Shown: piece by piece, positions 22,010-31,097 of the stretch
Layout of the letters: every line of letters begins with the position of its first letter
Position numbering within the stretch: the first letter of the stretch is position 1
Source: JBBIGV01 sp037447335
GTDB taxonomy: Bacteria > Bacteroidota > Ignavibacteria > Ignavibacteriales > Ignavibacteriaceae
Length of the DNA stretch: 31,097 bases
Assembly: GCA_037447335.1 (NCBI GenBank)
Contig: JBBIGV010000036.1
Span: forward strand, 1-31,097
Reading direction: 5' to 3'
Notes under the pieces: model-generated
What the model saw: the letters and a program-made list of their open reading frames with translations, nothing else
The model's database searches: none
Told to the model about the DNA's origin: nothing
Program-made: the position numbers and the translations under genes

Positions 22010-24811
22010 ATGAGGTTATTGGTAATAACAATTAATTCCATATTAATATTGTTGTGCCTATCAACGCACGGTTATGCCCAAACAGGTAAAATTGCCGGGC
22101 GGGTGATAGACAGCAATACTTCAGAGTCGCTTCCCTTTGTAAACGTAATAGTTGAGGGAACTAACTTCGGTGCGGCAACCGATATAAACGGCTTTTATTC
22201 GATGATCGGAATTCCACCGGGGATTTACTCGGTACGGGCTTCTGCAATCGGATATCAGTCGGTTACTATACAAGAAGCACGTATTTCAATTGATCTTACA
22301 ACTACACTCGACTTTGCCCTGCGGGAGGCAAGCATTGAATTAGGCGAAGAGGTGGTTGTTATAGCTACCAGACCACTGGTAACAAGAGACCTTACATCAT
22401 CAACAGCTATTATTGGTTCAGACGAAATCCAGGTACTGCCTGTAACTGAATTCCAGGAAGTTCTTAACCTGCAGGCAGGTGTTGTTGGCGGCACTGTAAG
22501 GGGTGGAAGAAGAGGCGAAGTTGTTTATGCAATTGATGGTGTGCCTATTACAGACATTTACGATGGTTCAACCGTAATTGACGTAAGCACAAATTCTATA
22601 CAGGAATTGCAATTTATCAGCGGTGCGTTCAATGCTGAATATGGAAGAGCACTCTCAGGTTATGTAAACATTGCAACTAAGGATGGTGATAACAACTTTA
22701 ATGGTACATTAACTACATACTTTGGTGATCATATCAGCAGCCGAACAGAAATCTTCAGAGGCATTGACGAACTCCGGCCCGCCAACATCAGGAATTTTGA
22801 AGGCAGTTTAAGCGGTCCTGTTGTGCCTAATCATTTGTGGTTCTATGTGAATGCGAGGTATATTTATTTTGGCGGATGGCTTTACGGTAAAAGAGTTTTT
22901 AACCCCTGGGATATCACCAGAAATCTCGGTCCTTCCGAACCAATAGAAACCAGGTACCAGATTGATTCAACGGGTGATGGCAAGATTGTTCCGATGAACT
23001 GGAATGAAAAAATGTACGGGCAGGGTAAACTTACTTATCGTCCGTTTTCTGCTGTAAAACTGAATTTCAATTACCTGATAGACAAAGTTGATTACCAGGA
23101 TTATGATCATTCTTTCAGTTTTAACCCGGATGGTGATTTTCAAAGATTCCGGCTTGGTATAACCAATATTTTTTCTATCACACATACATTAAGTCCTTCA
23201 ACTTTCTACCAGGCAAATTTTTCGTACTTCTTTAAAAAATATCAACAGTATGTTTATAATGATCCGAACGATCCACGCTATACACACGAATTATTGCTTA
23301 GTCAGCATCCGGCAGAAATTCCAAGTTTTAGAACCGGCGGTACGCAAACTTCTCACTTCAAAAGGATCACAAGCACCTATGGAGTTAAAATTGATCTTAC
23401 TTCGCAGGTTTCAAAAATACACATGATTAAAATGGGTGTCGAGTTTAACCGTCACGACCTTACTTTTAATAATATTCTGCTTGCACAGGAATTGGGAATT
23501 CCGGACCCTGCCGAAAGCGGAAACCCTTATGCGAAGTATCGAGTTCCGAATCCTTATGATCCGAATGAGAACCTCAGGATAGATATTTACAGACGTTATC
23601 CGATTGAACTTTCAGCATACATCCAGGATAAAATTGAGCTCGAAGAATTAATAATTAATGCCGGTGTGCGGTTTGACTATTTCTATCCTAACGGGAAACT
23701 TCTTACTGATCCTACTGACCCGGATATTTACAGACCGCGAACGGCAACTAATATTTATGTTGGCGATACTAACGGTGACGGAACTCTGGGCGAAGGCGAC
23801 GAACTCAAAACCGTTGAACAGCGCAGAGCTTACTGGTATAAAAATGCCGACCCAAGCTTCGAGATAAGCCCCAGGCTTGGTATTGCTTTCCCGATAACAG
23901 ATAGAGGAGTTATTCACTTTTCTTACGGACACTTTTTCCAGATACCAAGTTTTGAGCTCCTGTATCAAAACCCGGAATATAAATTTGGTTCAGGAACCCA
24001 AAACCTTGGCATAGCAGGTAACCCGTCGCTCAAACCGCAGCTTACCATAAGTGGTGAAGTAGGACTTCAGCAGGCGTTAACAGATATCCTGACAATTGAT
24101 CTTACTGCTTACTTCAGAGATATTCGCAACCTTGCAGGTACACGTGCTGAAGATATCAGGCTTGCAGGTGGATCTGGGTCTTATAGTCAGTACGTTAACA
24201 GCGATTTTGGATTTGTGAAAGGAATCGTTTTTACTCTTAACAAAAGAATTGCTGATAACTGGGCTGCAACTGTTGACTATACCTACCAGGACGCTAAAGG
24301 AAATGCATCCGACCCCGCAGCTACAAGAAATCAGCGTGCCGGCGGGCAGCAGCCTGAAATTCGTTTGGTAAGATTAGACTGGGATCAGACCCATACAATA
24401 AATGCAACGTTTACCTATGCTTCTGATGACGACTGGGGATTTAGTGTGATAGCTCAGTATGGCAGCGGATTTCCATATACGCCAACTTTCTCACTCAATG
24501 TCTCCGATTTGTTGGTCAACAGTGAATTAAAACCCTCAACAAAAAATGTTGATCTGAGAGTATATAAAGACTTCTTTATCGGGAATTACAGAATTTCTGT
24601 ATTCTCAAGAGTTTATAATGTGTTCGATTTCAGAAACCAGTTGAATGTTTATAATGACAGCGGAACTGCAGACTTCACAATTGAAGAGTTCCTCAGAAAA
24701 AATGATCAGAACCCGAACCGGTTGGTTAATTCACTTGATGAATTTTACAGGAATCCGACTTTTTATTCCGAACCAAGAAGAGTTGAAATTGGTACAACTA
24801 TCTTTTTCTAA
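22010..24811 (+). CDS. TonB-dependent receptor-like outer-membrane protein
   Basis: A 933-residue outer-membrane protein. A signal peptide (residues 1-23, ending 'HGYA-Q') is followed by a carboxypeptidase-regulatory-like beta-sandwich (about 25-110: 'GKIAGRVIDSNTSESLPFVNVIVEGTNFGAATDINGFY', quoted in part), a plug domain (about 115-230: 'LPVTEFQEVLNLQAGVV', 'YAIDGVPITDIYDG') and a long beta-barrel ending in aromatic 'IGTTIFF'. No TonB box is obvious. Two EF-hand-like loops lie in predicted extracellular stretches: D319-N330 ('DSTGDGKIVPMN') and D586-D597 ('DTNGDGTLGEGD'). A GGAGG Shine-Dalgarno supports the ATG. It heads a four-gene operon with T9SS-type partners. The cargo is unknown and may be oligosaccharide or peptide. 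Confidence 0.88.
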   Translation: MRLLVITINSILILLCLSTHGYAQTGKIAGRVIDSNTSESLPFVNVIVEGTNFGAATDINGFYSMIGIPPGIYSVRASAIGYQSVTIQEARISIDLTTTLDFALREASIELGEEVVVIATRPLVTRDLTSSTAIIGSDEIQVLPVTEFQEVLNLQAGVVGGTVRGGRRGEVVYAIDGVPITDIYDGSTVIDVSTNSIQELQFISGAFNAEYGRALSGYVNIATKDGDNNFNGTLTTYFGDHISSRTEIFRGIDELRPANIRNFEGSLSGPVVPNHLWFYVNARYIYFGGWLYGKRVFNPWDITRNLGPSEPIETRYQIDSTGDGKIVPMNWNEKMYGQGKLTYRPFSAVKLNFNYLIDKVDYQDYDHSFSFNPDGDFQRFRLGITNIFSITHTLSPSTFYQANFSYFFKKYQQYVYNDPNDPRYTHELLLSQHPAEIPSFRTGGTQTSHFKRITSTYGVKIDLTSQVSKIHMIKMGVEFNRHDLTFNNILLAQELGIPDPAESGNPYAKYRVPNPYDPNENLRIDIYRRYPIELSAYIQDKIELEELIINAGVRFDYFYPNGKLLTDPTDPDIYRPRTATNIYVGDTNGDGTLGEGDELKTVEQRRAYWYKNADPSFEISPRLGIAFPITDRGVIHFSYGHFFQIPSFELLYQNPEYKFGSGTQNLGIAGNPSLKPQLTISGEVGLQQALTDILTIDLTAYFRDIRNLAGTRAEDIRLAGGSGSYSQYVNSDFGFVKGIVFTLNKRIADNWAATVDYTYQDAKGNASDPAATRNQRAGGQQPEIRLVRLDWDQTHTINATFTYASDDDWGFSVIAQYGSGFPYTPTFSLNVSDLLVNSELKPSTKNVDLRVYKDFFIGNYRISVFSRVYNVFDFRNQLNVYNDSGTADFTIEEFLRKNDQNPNRLVNSLDEFYRNPTFYSEPRRVEIGTTIFF

Positions 24812-24837
24812 AAATTTATTTTAATGGTTTGATAAAC

Positions 24838-27800
24838 ATGAAGATTTTGAAATACTTTTGTATCCTGATTATTGCAGCCTCTTTTATTCCCGAAGAGATA
24901 TATTCGCAGGAAAGAGTTACACTAAGAGGTACAAGCACCTTCAGAAAAGTAGGTGTGCATCGCGGCAACCAGGTAAGGACAGTCTTTACTAATTATGGTG
25001 TGATTGCACAGCCCGGCGCGGAAGGTCCCCGTGGCGCATGGAAATTTGATCCTAACGGTTATGTAGGCGATGTTTCGCCACTGGTTGGTTTACGATTACC
25101 CATTAAGGACTACACTAACAACGGGCTTACTGATACCATTCACTCAGTAATCATCACTCCGGTTGACAGACCGGGCGGTGGTGAGTTTGGGCTGGGAGGT
25201 AAATTCTGGGGCTTTGAACCTATCACAGGTTTTGCTAATCCTCTGCTCGATGAAATTGGTAAAGGTGTCGCTATGAGCCATCAGACCGAAACCTGGCCTG
25301 ATTTCTGGCCCGACAGACCCGATTGGCTCTACACCGGTGAACCTGTCTTCAAAGAAGGTGAAGATATTACACCAAAAGTTGACTGGAACGGATATTTCGG
25401 ACGAGGGCAGTTTAACGCTGATCAGGAAAGTTATTGGTGGATGGATGATTATAACGATGAAGAATTCCAGATAAGGTATGGTTTTATTCCGGATGCAAAC
25501 ATACCTTCGCGTACCGGACACGCAATCCAGGTTAATGCCCGCGGATTGCAGTGGTCTAACTTCTTAGCTCAGGATGTGATCTTCTGGCTGTATAATATTA
25601 CCAACGATGGAACATCAAGCTATGATCAGGCAGTCTTTGGTGTTCTGGTTGGAACTTATGTTGGTGTTGAAGCTCCTGAATATAATGATGACGTTTCATT
25701 CTTTGATATCAGAGAATCTATTACTTATACCTGGGATTTTGATAATTACATATCACCTGCCGCAAATCCGCAGTGGATGCCCAATCCGTATGCGGTTGGT
25801 TACATTGCTTATGCATTTCTGGAGTCACCAGGAAATGAATATGATGGCATTGACAACGATGGCGATAACGATCTTGGTTATGACTGCTTTACCGCTATTG
25901 CCAAATATTTCACCGAGGCAGATTTTGCACCGAGAGTAGTTCAGGCTGGCGATAAGCTGATTCGTATTGATAAAGAAACTTTCCAGCGGACATCTTTCAT
26001 TATGCCTAATGATACTATTACTGTTTACTCAATGGGTGTTCCATTCTTTCTTGAACCCGGAGTAACAGTACTTGCTGAAGGTAACTTTAACCCGGTTAAC
26101 TCAACAGTAAACCCGAATTCAAACGATGGTATTGATAATAATCTTAACGGTATTATTGACGAAAACTTTCTTGTTCATTACAGGGTTCTTAAAAGAGCAA
26201 ATGACCCGCAGCAGACTGTACTGATAGATATACTTGCACCGGTTATGTTTAAGAATTATATAACCGGCGAAGGCGTTAACGATCTTATGATTGATGAATC
26301 ACGTTCCGATGGTATCGATAATGACTGCGACTGGGTCCCGGAATTTGATGATGTTGGCGCAGATGGAAAACCGGGCACCATTGATTTTGGAGAGGGCGAT
26401 GGCATTCCCACTCCCGGCGAGCCTAACTTCGATCAGACGGATGTTAATGAGTCAGACCAGATCGGTCTTACAAGCTTCCAGTACTTTGTACCTGCGGGTG
26501 ATATTACCATGAGCGACGATGAAGATATGTGGCGGCGTATGAAACCGGGGTTCTTCCAGGTACCTACTTCAATTGTTAATAACGTTGCCATCAGAGGTGA
26601 AGACGGCGACTTTATTTATGGTTCGGGTTATTTCCCGCTTCTGCCGGGTAAAACCGAACGCTTTTCTCTTGCTCTTGCGTTTGGAGATGATTTCCCCGGT
26701 GTGCTGAAAACAAAACAAATTGCACAAACTATTTATAATGCCAATTATAACTTTCCCCGTCCGCCCGATAAACCAACTCTTACAGTTGTGCCCGGTAATG
26801 GTAAAGTTACTCTTTACTGGGACAGAGTTTCCGAGAATTCAATTGATCCGACTCTGAGAATAAAGGATTTTGAGGGATATAAAATTTATAAAGGAACTGA
26901 TCCCGATCTTTCCGATGCTCTTCAAATCACTAACGGGCAGGGTGTAAAAGTTTTCTACAAACCTATAGCGCAATATGATCTTATAAACGGAATAAAAGGC
27001 TACTTTATTTCCTCGCCTACTTTATGGGAACTGACTAACGGAACTCCATTTTATCTTGGTTCCGATAACGGCATTCAGAATTTCTATGTAGATAATGATG
27101 TGCTTAACGGCAGGACATATTATTATGCACTTGTTGCATACGATCGCGGTGATGCATCAAAAGAAATTTTTCCCTCCGAAAATACCCGATTTATTTCGAA
27201 GGATGCGCTCGGCAGAATATCAACAGATATAAATACTGCCGCGGTAATTCCGAATGCGCCGGTAATCGGATACGTTCCGCCCGAAACCGGTGAAATGCTG
27301 ACGAGAGTTGAGGGTAAATCTACATCAACACCATACTTTGAAGTGATTGATCCTTTCAAAGTTAAGGAAGAAACTTATACTGTTACCTTTGTAGATTCTG
27401 CAATCCAGGGTGTAAACTTTGCTTATCTTTATAAGATAACAGATAGTCAGAATAACATCGTTCTGCAAAGTACAGAATTTTCTCCCGATAACGGTGATGT
27501 GTTTAACGGCGTAAGACTATCTATTGATACAAGCTTTCAAAATCTTGACAGCATTAAGCTTAACAGGCAACTGAGCGGGTGGAATAACCCTGACCCGAAA
27601 GACCTGAGATTTCTTGTAACGCAGTTTGCGGCGCCAACTTTTAATCCGCCGTTGTACGGTATTAAAAGACCTATTGATTTAACGCTTGTATTTTCTGATA
27701 CATTCGAAGATACCACCGATGTGCTCACAGCAGTATTCGGACCTCTGGCTCCTCCTGCAAAAAGAGTGAACTTCAGAGTTTATAATACTACTGACCCGGC

Positions 27801-28386
27801 TAACCCCGAAAGATTGAAGTTTGCTTTCACAGAAGGATCACCTTATCGCCCTGATACCTTATCATTCTTCGATCAGATATTTATCTCAAATGCCGAGGGA
27901 ACTGAAATTACGTGGAGAGTGCTCTTTACCGGTGACAGCACTTCGAAGGTACCGCTTGGCGGAGATACTCTTTATCTTCCAATTACAAAGCCCTTCAGCA
28001 GTGCGGACAGGTTTACGTTTACAACAAATAAACCCGGCTACGATCCTAATGCAGCCAAAGAGCAGCTTGACAGAATAAAAGTGGTTCCGAATCCTTACGT
28101 TGTTACAAATGTATTTGAACAGCCGCTGCCTCCACAGGTGCGCGGGCGCGGCGAAAGGATAATAAATTTTATAAATCTGCCGCCTAAATGTAAAATACAT
28201 ATTTATACATCAAGCGGAAGTCATGTTAGATCGCTTGAACACGATGGGCTTTTCCTTGATGGTTCCGTAACATGGGACCTCAGAACCAAAGAAGGGCTTG
28301 ATGTTGCCTACGGCGTTTATTTCTATGTAGTGGAAGTAGACGGAATAAGCGATAAAAAGATGGGTAAGATAGCAATCATTAAGTAG
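24838..28386 (+). CDS. Large secreted surface protein with DGxDND repeats, FN3 and C-terminal sorting-like domain
   Basis: From the ATG at 24838 the protein has 1182 residues; a TTG at 24829 would add three. The signal peptide is residues 1-24 ('MKILKYFCILIIAASF...IYSQ'). Three acidic 'DGIDN(D/N)' blocks at about residues 336, 430 and 491 resemble calcium-binding thrombospondin-3-type loops. A fibronectin type III domain begins near 640 ('PPDKPTLTVVPGNGKVTLYW') with 'DFEGYKIYKGTD'. The last ~100 residues (from about 1082, 'VVPNPYVV' to 'AYGVYFYVVEVDG..KKMGKIAIIK') match the layout of a T9SS type A C-terminal domain or FlgD-like Ig fold. It starts 26 nt after the receptor gene. I infer a cell-surface binding or scaffold partner; no enzyme motif is visible. 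Confidence 0.78.
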   Translation: MKILKYFCILIIAASFIPEEIYSQERVTLRGTSTFRKVGVHRGNQVRTVFTNYGVIAQPGAEGPRGAWKFDPNGYVGDVSPLVGLRLPIKDYTNNGLTDTIHSVIITPVDRPGGGEFGLGGKFWGFEPITGFANPLLDEIGKGVAMSHQTETWPDFWPDRPDWLYTGEPVFKEGEDITPKVDWNGYFGRGQFNADQESYWWMDDYNDEEFQIRYGFIPDANIPSRTGHAIQVNARGLQWSNFLAQDVIFWLYNITNDGTSSYDQAVFGVLVGTYVGVEAPEYNDDVSFFDIRESITYTWDFDNYISPAANPQWMPNPYAVGYIAYAFLESPGNEYDGIDNDGDNDLGYDCFTAIAKYFTEADFAPRVVQAGDKLIRIDKETFQRTSFIMPNDTITVYSMGVPFFLEPGVTVLAEGNFNPVNSTVNPNSNDGIDNNLNGIIDENFLVHYRVLKRANDPQQTVLIDILAPVMFKNYITGEGVNDLMIDESRSDGIDNDCDWVPEFDDVGADGKPGTIDFGEGDGIPTPGEPNFDQTDVNESDQIGLTSFQYFVPAGDITMSDDEDMWRRMKPGFFQVPTSIVNNVAIRGEDGDFIYGSGYFPLLPGKTERFSLALAFGDDFPGVLKTKQIAQTIYNANYNFPRPPDKPTLTVVPGNGKVTLYWDRVSENSIDPTLRIKDFEGYKIYKGTDPDLSDALQITNGQGVKVFYKPIAQYDLINGIKGYFISSPTLWELTNGTPFYLGSDNGIQNFYVDNDVLNGRTYYYALVAYDRGDASKEIFPSENTRFISKDALGRISTDINTAAVIPNAPVIGYVPPETGEMLTRVEGKSTSTPYFEVIDPFKVKEETYTVTFVDSAIQGVNFAYLYKITDSQNNIVLQSTEFSPDNGDVFNGVRLSIDTSFQNLDSIKLNRQLSGWNNPDPKDLRFLVTQFAAPTFNPPLYGIKRPIDLTLVFSDTFEDTTDVLTAVFGPLAPPAKRVNFRVYNTTDPANPERLKFAFTEGSPYRPDTLSFFDQIFISNAEGTEITWRVLFTGDSTSKVPLGGDTLYLPITKPFSSADRFTFTTNKPGYDPNAAKEQLDRIKVVPNPYVVTNVFEQPLPPQVRGRGERIINFINLPPKCKIHIYTSSGSHVRSLEHDGLFLDGSVTWDLRTKEGLDVAYGVYFYVVEVDGISDKKMGKIAIIK

Positions 28387-28408
28387 TGATTACCAAACGG
28401 AGTTTAGA

Positions 28409-29413
28409 ATGAAATCATTTATAATATTCATAATGTTCCTTGCAATATTTGCTGAACCGGCGGCTCAGTCGAAAGTTGGTACAACAGCAGCAAACTTTCT
28501 TAACATCCCGATTGGTTCCAGAGCAACCGGCATGGGCGGTGCATTCGCTTCGATTGCCAACGATGCAACCACAATGTTTTATAACCCCGGTGGTCTTTCC
28601 CGAATTACCGGTAACGAATTTACTGCATCGTATACCGAGTGGCTTGTAAGCACAAAGCTGAACTGGCTTGGCGTTGCAGTTAAGCTTGATGAAAACAATG
28701 CGATCGGTATTAGCGTTAACCAGCTTGATTACGGTGATGAAGAAATTACAACGGCTGAACAGCCAAACGGTACCGGGCAAAGATGGGATGCACAGGACCT
28801 GGCAATAAGCCTTAGCTATGCACGTAACCTGACCGACCGCTTTTCAATCGGCGGTACATTCAAATATATTACTCAAAGAATATGGAATGAAAGTGCAACC
28901 GCTTTTGCCATTGACGTCGGGCTTCTTTTCTATACCCAAATTGAGGGTTTGCGAATCGGTATGAATATATCTAATTTCGGTTCGGAAATGAAAATGGATG
29001 GCAAAGACCTGCTTCTTTCGGCAGATATTGACCCTAATAATGCAGGTAATAACCCGAATATTGCATCGAGGCTTTCTACAGAGTACTGGCCCCTGCCGCT
29101 AATGTTCAGTGTCGGGCTTAGTTACGATGGTTTAAGAACAGAAGACTGGCTGCTTACAGTTGCTACCGATGCGAAGATTCCTAATAATGAAACCAAGTTC
29201 CTGAATGTTGGAATGGAACTGGTCTGGAGCGATCTGATATCCTTAAGAGCAGGATATAATTCTTTGTTCAAAGAAGCAGCGGAAGAAGGAATGACTGCAG
29301 GCATTGGTATCCGGTATGATTTTGGCGGGTTTACCGTCAAGGTGGATTATAGCTACACCGATTTCGGAATCTTTAGTGAGATTTCGAGATATACTTTATC
29401 AGTAGGTCTATAA
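28409..29413 (+). CDS. PorV/PorQ family outer-membrane protein
   Basis: A 334-residue predicted beta-barrel of the PorV/UPF0164 (FadL-like) family. After a signal peptide (about residues 1-20, 'AEPAAQS') comes the hallmark 'GTTAANFLNIPIGSRATGMGGAFASIANDATTMFYNPGGLSRI' (residues 24-66, quoted in part), then alternating amphipathic strands ending '..YTLSVGL'. In T9SS, PorV collects cargo proteins by their C-terminal domains at the translocon and delivers them to the attachment complex. Its location between two proteins with C-terminal sorting domains suggests a dedicated shuttle paralogue, which is inference. It begins 22 nt after the preceding stop. Confidence 0.87.
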   Translation: MKSFIIFIMFLAIFAEPAAQSKVGTTAANFLNIPIGSRATGMGGAFASIANDATTMFYNPGGLSRITGNEFTASYTEWLVSTKLNWLGVAVKLDENNAIGISVNQLDYGDEEITTAEQPNGTGQRWDAQDLAISLSYARNLTDRFSIGGTFKYITQRIWNESATAFAIDVGLLFYTQIEGLRIGMNISNFGSEMKMDGKDLLLSADIDPNNAGNNPNIASRLSTEYWPLPLMFSVGLSYDGLRTEDWLLTVATDAKIPNNETKFLNVGMELVWSDLISLRAGYNSLFKEAAEEGMTAGIGIRYDFGGFTVKVDYSYTDFGIFSEISRYTLSVGL

Positions 29414-29456
29414 ACATAATTAAGTAACTATCACAAACATATTTAGTGAGGTGCAA

Positions 29457-30971
29457 GTGAAAAAAATAATGACTCTCATTGTGTTTGTTGTTATGGCTGC
29501 TGTTGCATTACCGCAAACCGTAACCAACACAATAAATTTCACCGCTGATATGTCTCAGATTATAGGAACCGGTCAGGGGTTCTTTGATCCTAATACAGAC
29601 TCTATTCTTGTTATGGGTCTTAACTGGGATAATCTTGGGACTGTAACAGGCGGCAACCGAAAATTAACCCGGGTTGGAACGACAAGTAATTTTACTACTT
29701 CGCTTACTGTGCAATCCGGTGCCGGTTTAACTGTCGGGGATTCCACCAAGTGGAAATTCAAAGCATTCCCCGATTCAAAATTTGAAAACGGTGGTTGGGA
29801 ATCCGGTAATGACCGCTGGGTTGTTTATCGACCGCATGGGTCAACAATTAACCTTCCCCCAATTCAACCGAATATTACACCATTGCCTCCTCCGGGTGCT
29901 ACCTACACCATCACATTTATTGCTGATATTAGCGGCATTATAGGCATCGGAGCAGGAGGCGCTTTCGATCCTAGCCAGGATTCACTTCTCGTAATGGGTC
30001 TTGACTGGGAAGGCGGTACGAACGTACAAGGTACCAGAAGAATGGCTGAGAACCCATTGGTATTCGGACAGTTTATCACTACTCTTACTGTTGATCAGAC
30101 AGGCGACTCAACCAAATGGAAATTCAAAGCTTTCCCGGATGCAAGGTTTGCTAACAACGGCTGGGAATTCGGCGAGGACAGATGGATCAACTATTCTAAT
30201 ATTCCTACTACTGTTACAATTGGTCCGATTATTCCGAGAATTCAACCTTTGTACGACAATTTAACAACCGATGTTAATATCACCTTAACAGTTGATATGA
30301 ACGGCGCTGTAAACCGTTACAACAATCAGCCTATTCCTGTTAATGAACTGGAATTTGTTGGTTTACGCGGCGGCGCCGACTTCTTTGGCAACTGGTTTAC
30401 CGGTGGTAACTGGCAGCCTTCCGATACAACAACCGGTCATATGAAAGTACTTACCGACATTGGCGGCGGGTTCTGGAGAATTACCGTTACAGCGCCAATT
30501 GGTACGCCGGGCGGTATGTATGAGTACAAATATGCTGCAATGTACCCCGGCGCCGATACTGTTAACGGCGGTTCATCTCCGCTTGATAACGAAGGCGGTT
30601 TCGGTGTGAATCACTTAGCTCTGATCGTTAACGGTCCGGATATCGAACTTAATGATAAGTTCGGAGTATTCACTGTAAGCGTTGAAAAAGTTGACGATGC
30701 AATTCCGGCTTCATTCGAATTGAGCCAGAATTATCCTAATCCATTCAACCCGTCAACAAAGATTAAATACTCTGTTCCGGAAGCATCTTTCGTTACGCTT
30801 AAAGTATATAACGTACTCGGGCAGGAAGTTGCAACTCTTATTAACAAAGAGCAGACTACCGGCACCTACGAGCTAACGTTTAATCCTTACGGACTGTCAA
30901 GTGGAATCTATTTCTATACATTAACTTCAGGTAATGTTTCTATTACCAGAAAGATGATGTACATGAAATAG
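29457..30971 (+). CDS. Modular secreted T9SS cargo with three carbohydrate-binding-like repeats
   Basis: A GTG at 29457 (preceded by GAGGTG) gives 504 residues; an earlier in-frame GTG at 29451 is possible. The signal peptide is about residues 1-20 ('MKKIMTLIVFVVMAAVALPQ'). Two close repeats (about 26-125 and 150-255) share 'FxADxSxIIGxGxxFDPxxDSxLVMGLxW' and 'GDSTKWKFKAFPD', and a third, divergent unit starts at about 272 ('ITLTVDMN'). The pattern VDM...FDP..D.v.v.G...W with 'NRW' ends resembles starch/glycan-binding modules of the CBM20/SusE type. The C-terminus (from about 420, 'LSQNYPNPFNPSTKIKY' to 'ITRKMMYMK') is a textbook T9SS type A sorting domain. It is the last gene of the operon, closed by a strong terminator. 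Confidence 0.85.
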   Translation: MKKIMTLIVFVVMAAVALPQTVTNTINFTADMSQIIGTGQGFFDPNTDSILVMGLNWDNLGTVTGGNRKLTRVGTTSNFTTSLTVQSGAGLTVGDSTKWKFKAFPDSKFENGGWESGNDRWVVYRPHGSTINLPPIQPNITPLPPPGATYTITFIADISGIIGIGAGGAFDPSQDSLLVMGLDWEGGTNVQGTRRMAENPLVFGQFITTLTVDQTGDSTKWKFKAFPDARFANNGWEFGEDRWINYSNIPTTVTIGPIIPRIQPLYDNLTTDVNITLTVDMNGAVNRYNNQPIPVNELEFVGLRGGADFFGNWFTGGNWQPSDTTTGHMKVLTDIGGGFWRITVTAPIGTPGGMYEYKYAAMYPGADTVNGGSSPLDNEGGFGVNHLALIVNGPDIELNDKFGVFTVSVEKVDDAIPASFELSQNYPNPFNPSTKIKYSVPEASFVTLKVYNVLGQEVATLINKEQTTGTYELTFNPYGLSSGIYFYTLTSGNVSITRKMMYMK

Positions 30972-30996
30972 TTTTTTTGTTTGGAAGTAAGATTAC

Positions 30997-31024
30997 AAAA
31001 GGCTGCTCACGGGCAGCCTTTTTT
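30997..31024 (+). terminator. Strong intrinsic terminator of the receptor/T9SS operon
   Basis: AAAAGGCTGC (30997-31006), loop TCACGG, GCAGCCTTTT (31013-31022), followed by further T residues: a 10-bp stem with six G-C-rich pairs in the centre and a T-run. It ends the four-gene operon 26 nt after the last stop. The remaining 70 bp of the window hold nothing recognisable. Confidence 0.9.
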
Positions 31025-31097
31025 ATTTATTGATTCAATCATTTGGAGTTTGAAATTTTTGAAATTGGAATTTCACTTTCCTCTTGCATTTGAGTGT

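Overview
The window looks like chromosomal DNA of a Bacteroidota/Chlorobiota-lineage bacterium, most likely Ignavibacteria-like. Three things point there. The last gene ends in a type IX secretion (T9SS) sorting domain with the 'NYPNPFNPSTKI' signature and sits beside a PorV-family gene. Many genes lack Shine-Dalgarno sequences. Two upstream regions carry the TTG / TAnnTTTG promoter pattern known from Bacteroidota. The DNA is AT-rich and densely packed, with several 1-4 nt stop/start overlaps. I see no rRNA, tRNA, CRISPR array, prophage or transposase gene.

Layout. 72-2018: MiaE (tRNA hydroxylase), a SAM methyltransferase, a DUF423 membrane protein, and a small membrane-anchored CcmE-like OB-fold protein. 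2039-4054: UvrB. 4062-6727 (minus strand): an apparent operon queE - MNT nucleotidyltransferase - HEPN protein - queD - truA, so a toxin/antitoxin-like pair sits inside a queuosine/pseudouridine tRNA-modification operon. 6854-7117: ribosomal protein S20 behind a good promoter, followed by a 118-bp nested inverted-repeat element (7144-7261). 7277-12878: an envelope polysaccharide region with a GlmU-like nucleotidyltransferase and an O-antigen ligase/polymerase on the minus strand, diverging from an MsbA-type ABC exporter and a family 2 glycosyltransferase. 12892-17435 (minus strand): a lipoprotein, an M50 site-2 protease family protein and a large FAD/Fe-S D-lactate dehydrogenase-type enzyme.

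17678-17838 holds a tiny, previously untracked membrane-protein gene with the strongest Shine-Dalgarno in the window, possibly coupled to a 17-codon leader peptide. Then come RpiA (minus), an Lrp/AsnC regulator with a methionine gamma-lyase-type PLP enzyme (plus) ending at a strong terminator, and an NRDE/TANGO2-family protein (minus).

From 21405 a 605-bp non-coding leader with a recognisable promoter precedes a four-gene plus-strand operon closed by a strong terminator at 30997-31024: a TonB-dependent receptor-like outer-membrane protein with a carboxypeptidase-regulatory-like domain, a 1182-residue surface protein with DGxDND-type repeats, an FN3 domain and a C-terminal sorting-like domain, a PorV-family outer-membrane protein, and a modular T9SS cargo protein. 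I infer that these four form a surface-display or nutrient-capture unit exported by T9SS machinery encoded elsewhere.

The two most distinctive points for follow-up are the MNT-HEPN pair wired by 4-nt overlaps into the queuosine operon and the T9SS-linked receptor/cargo operon.
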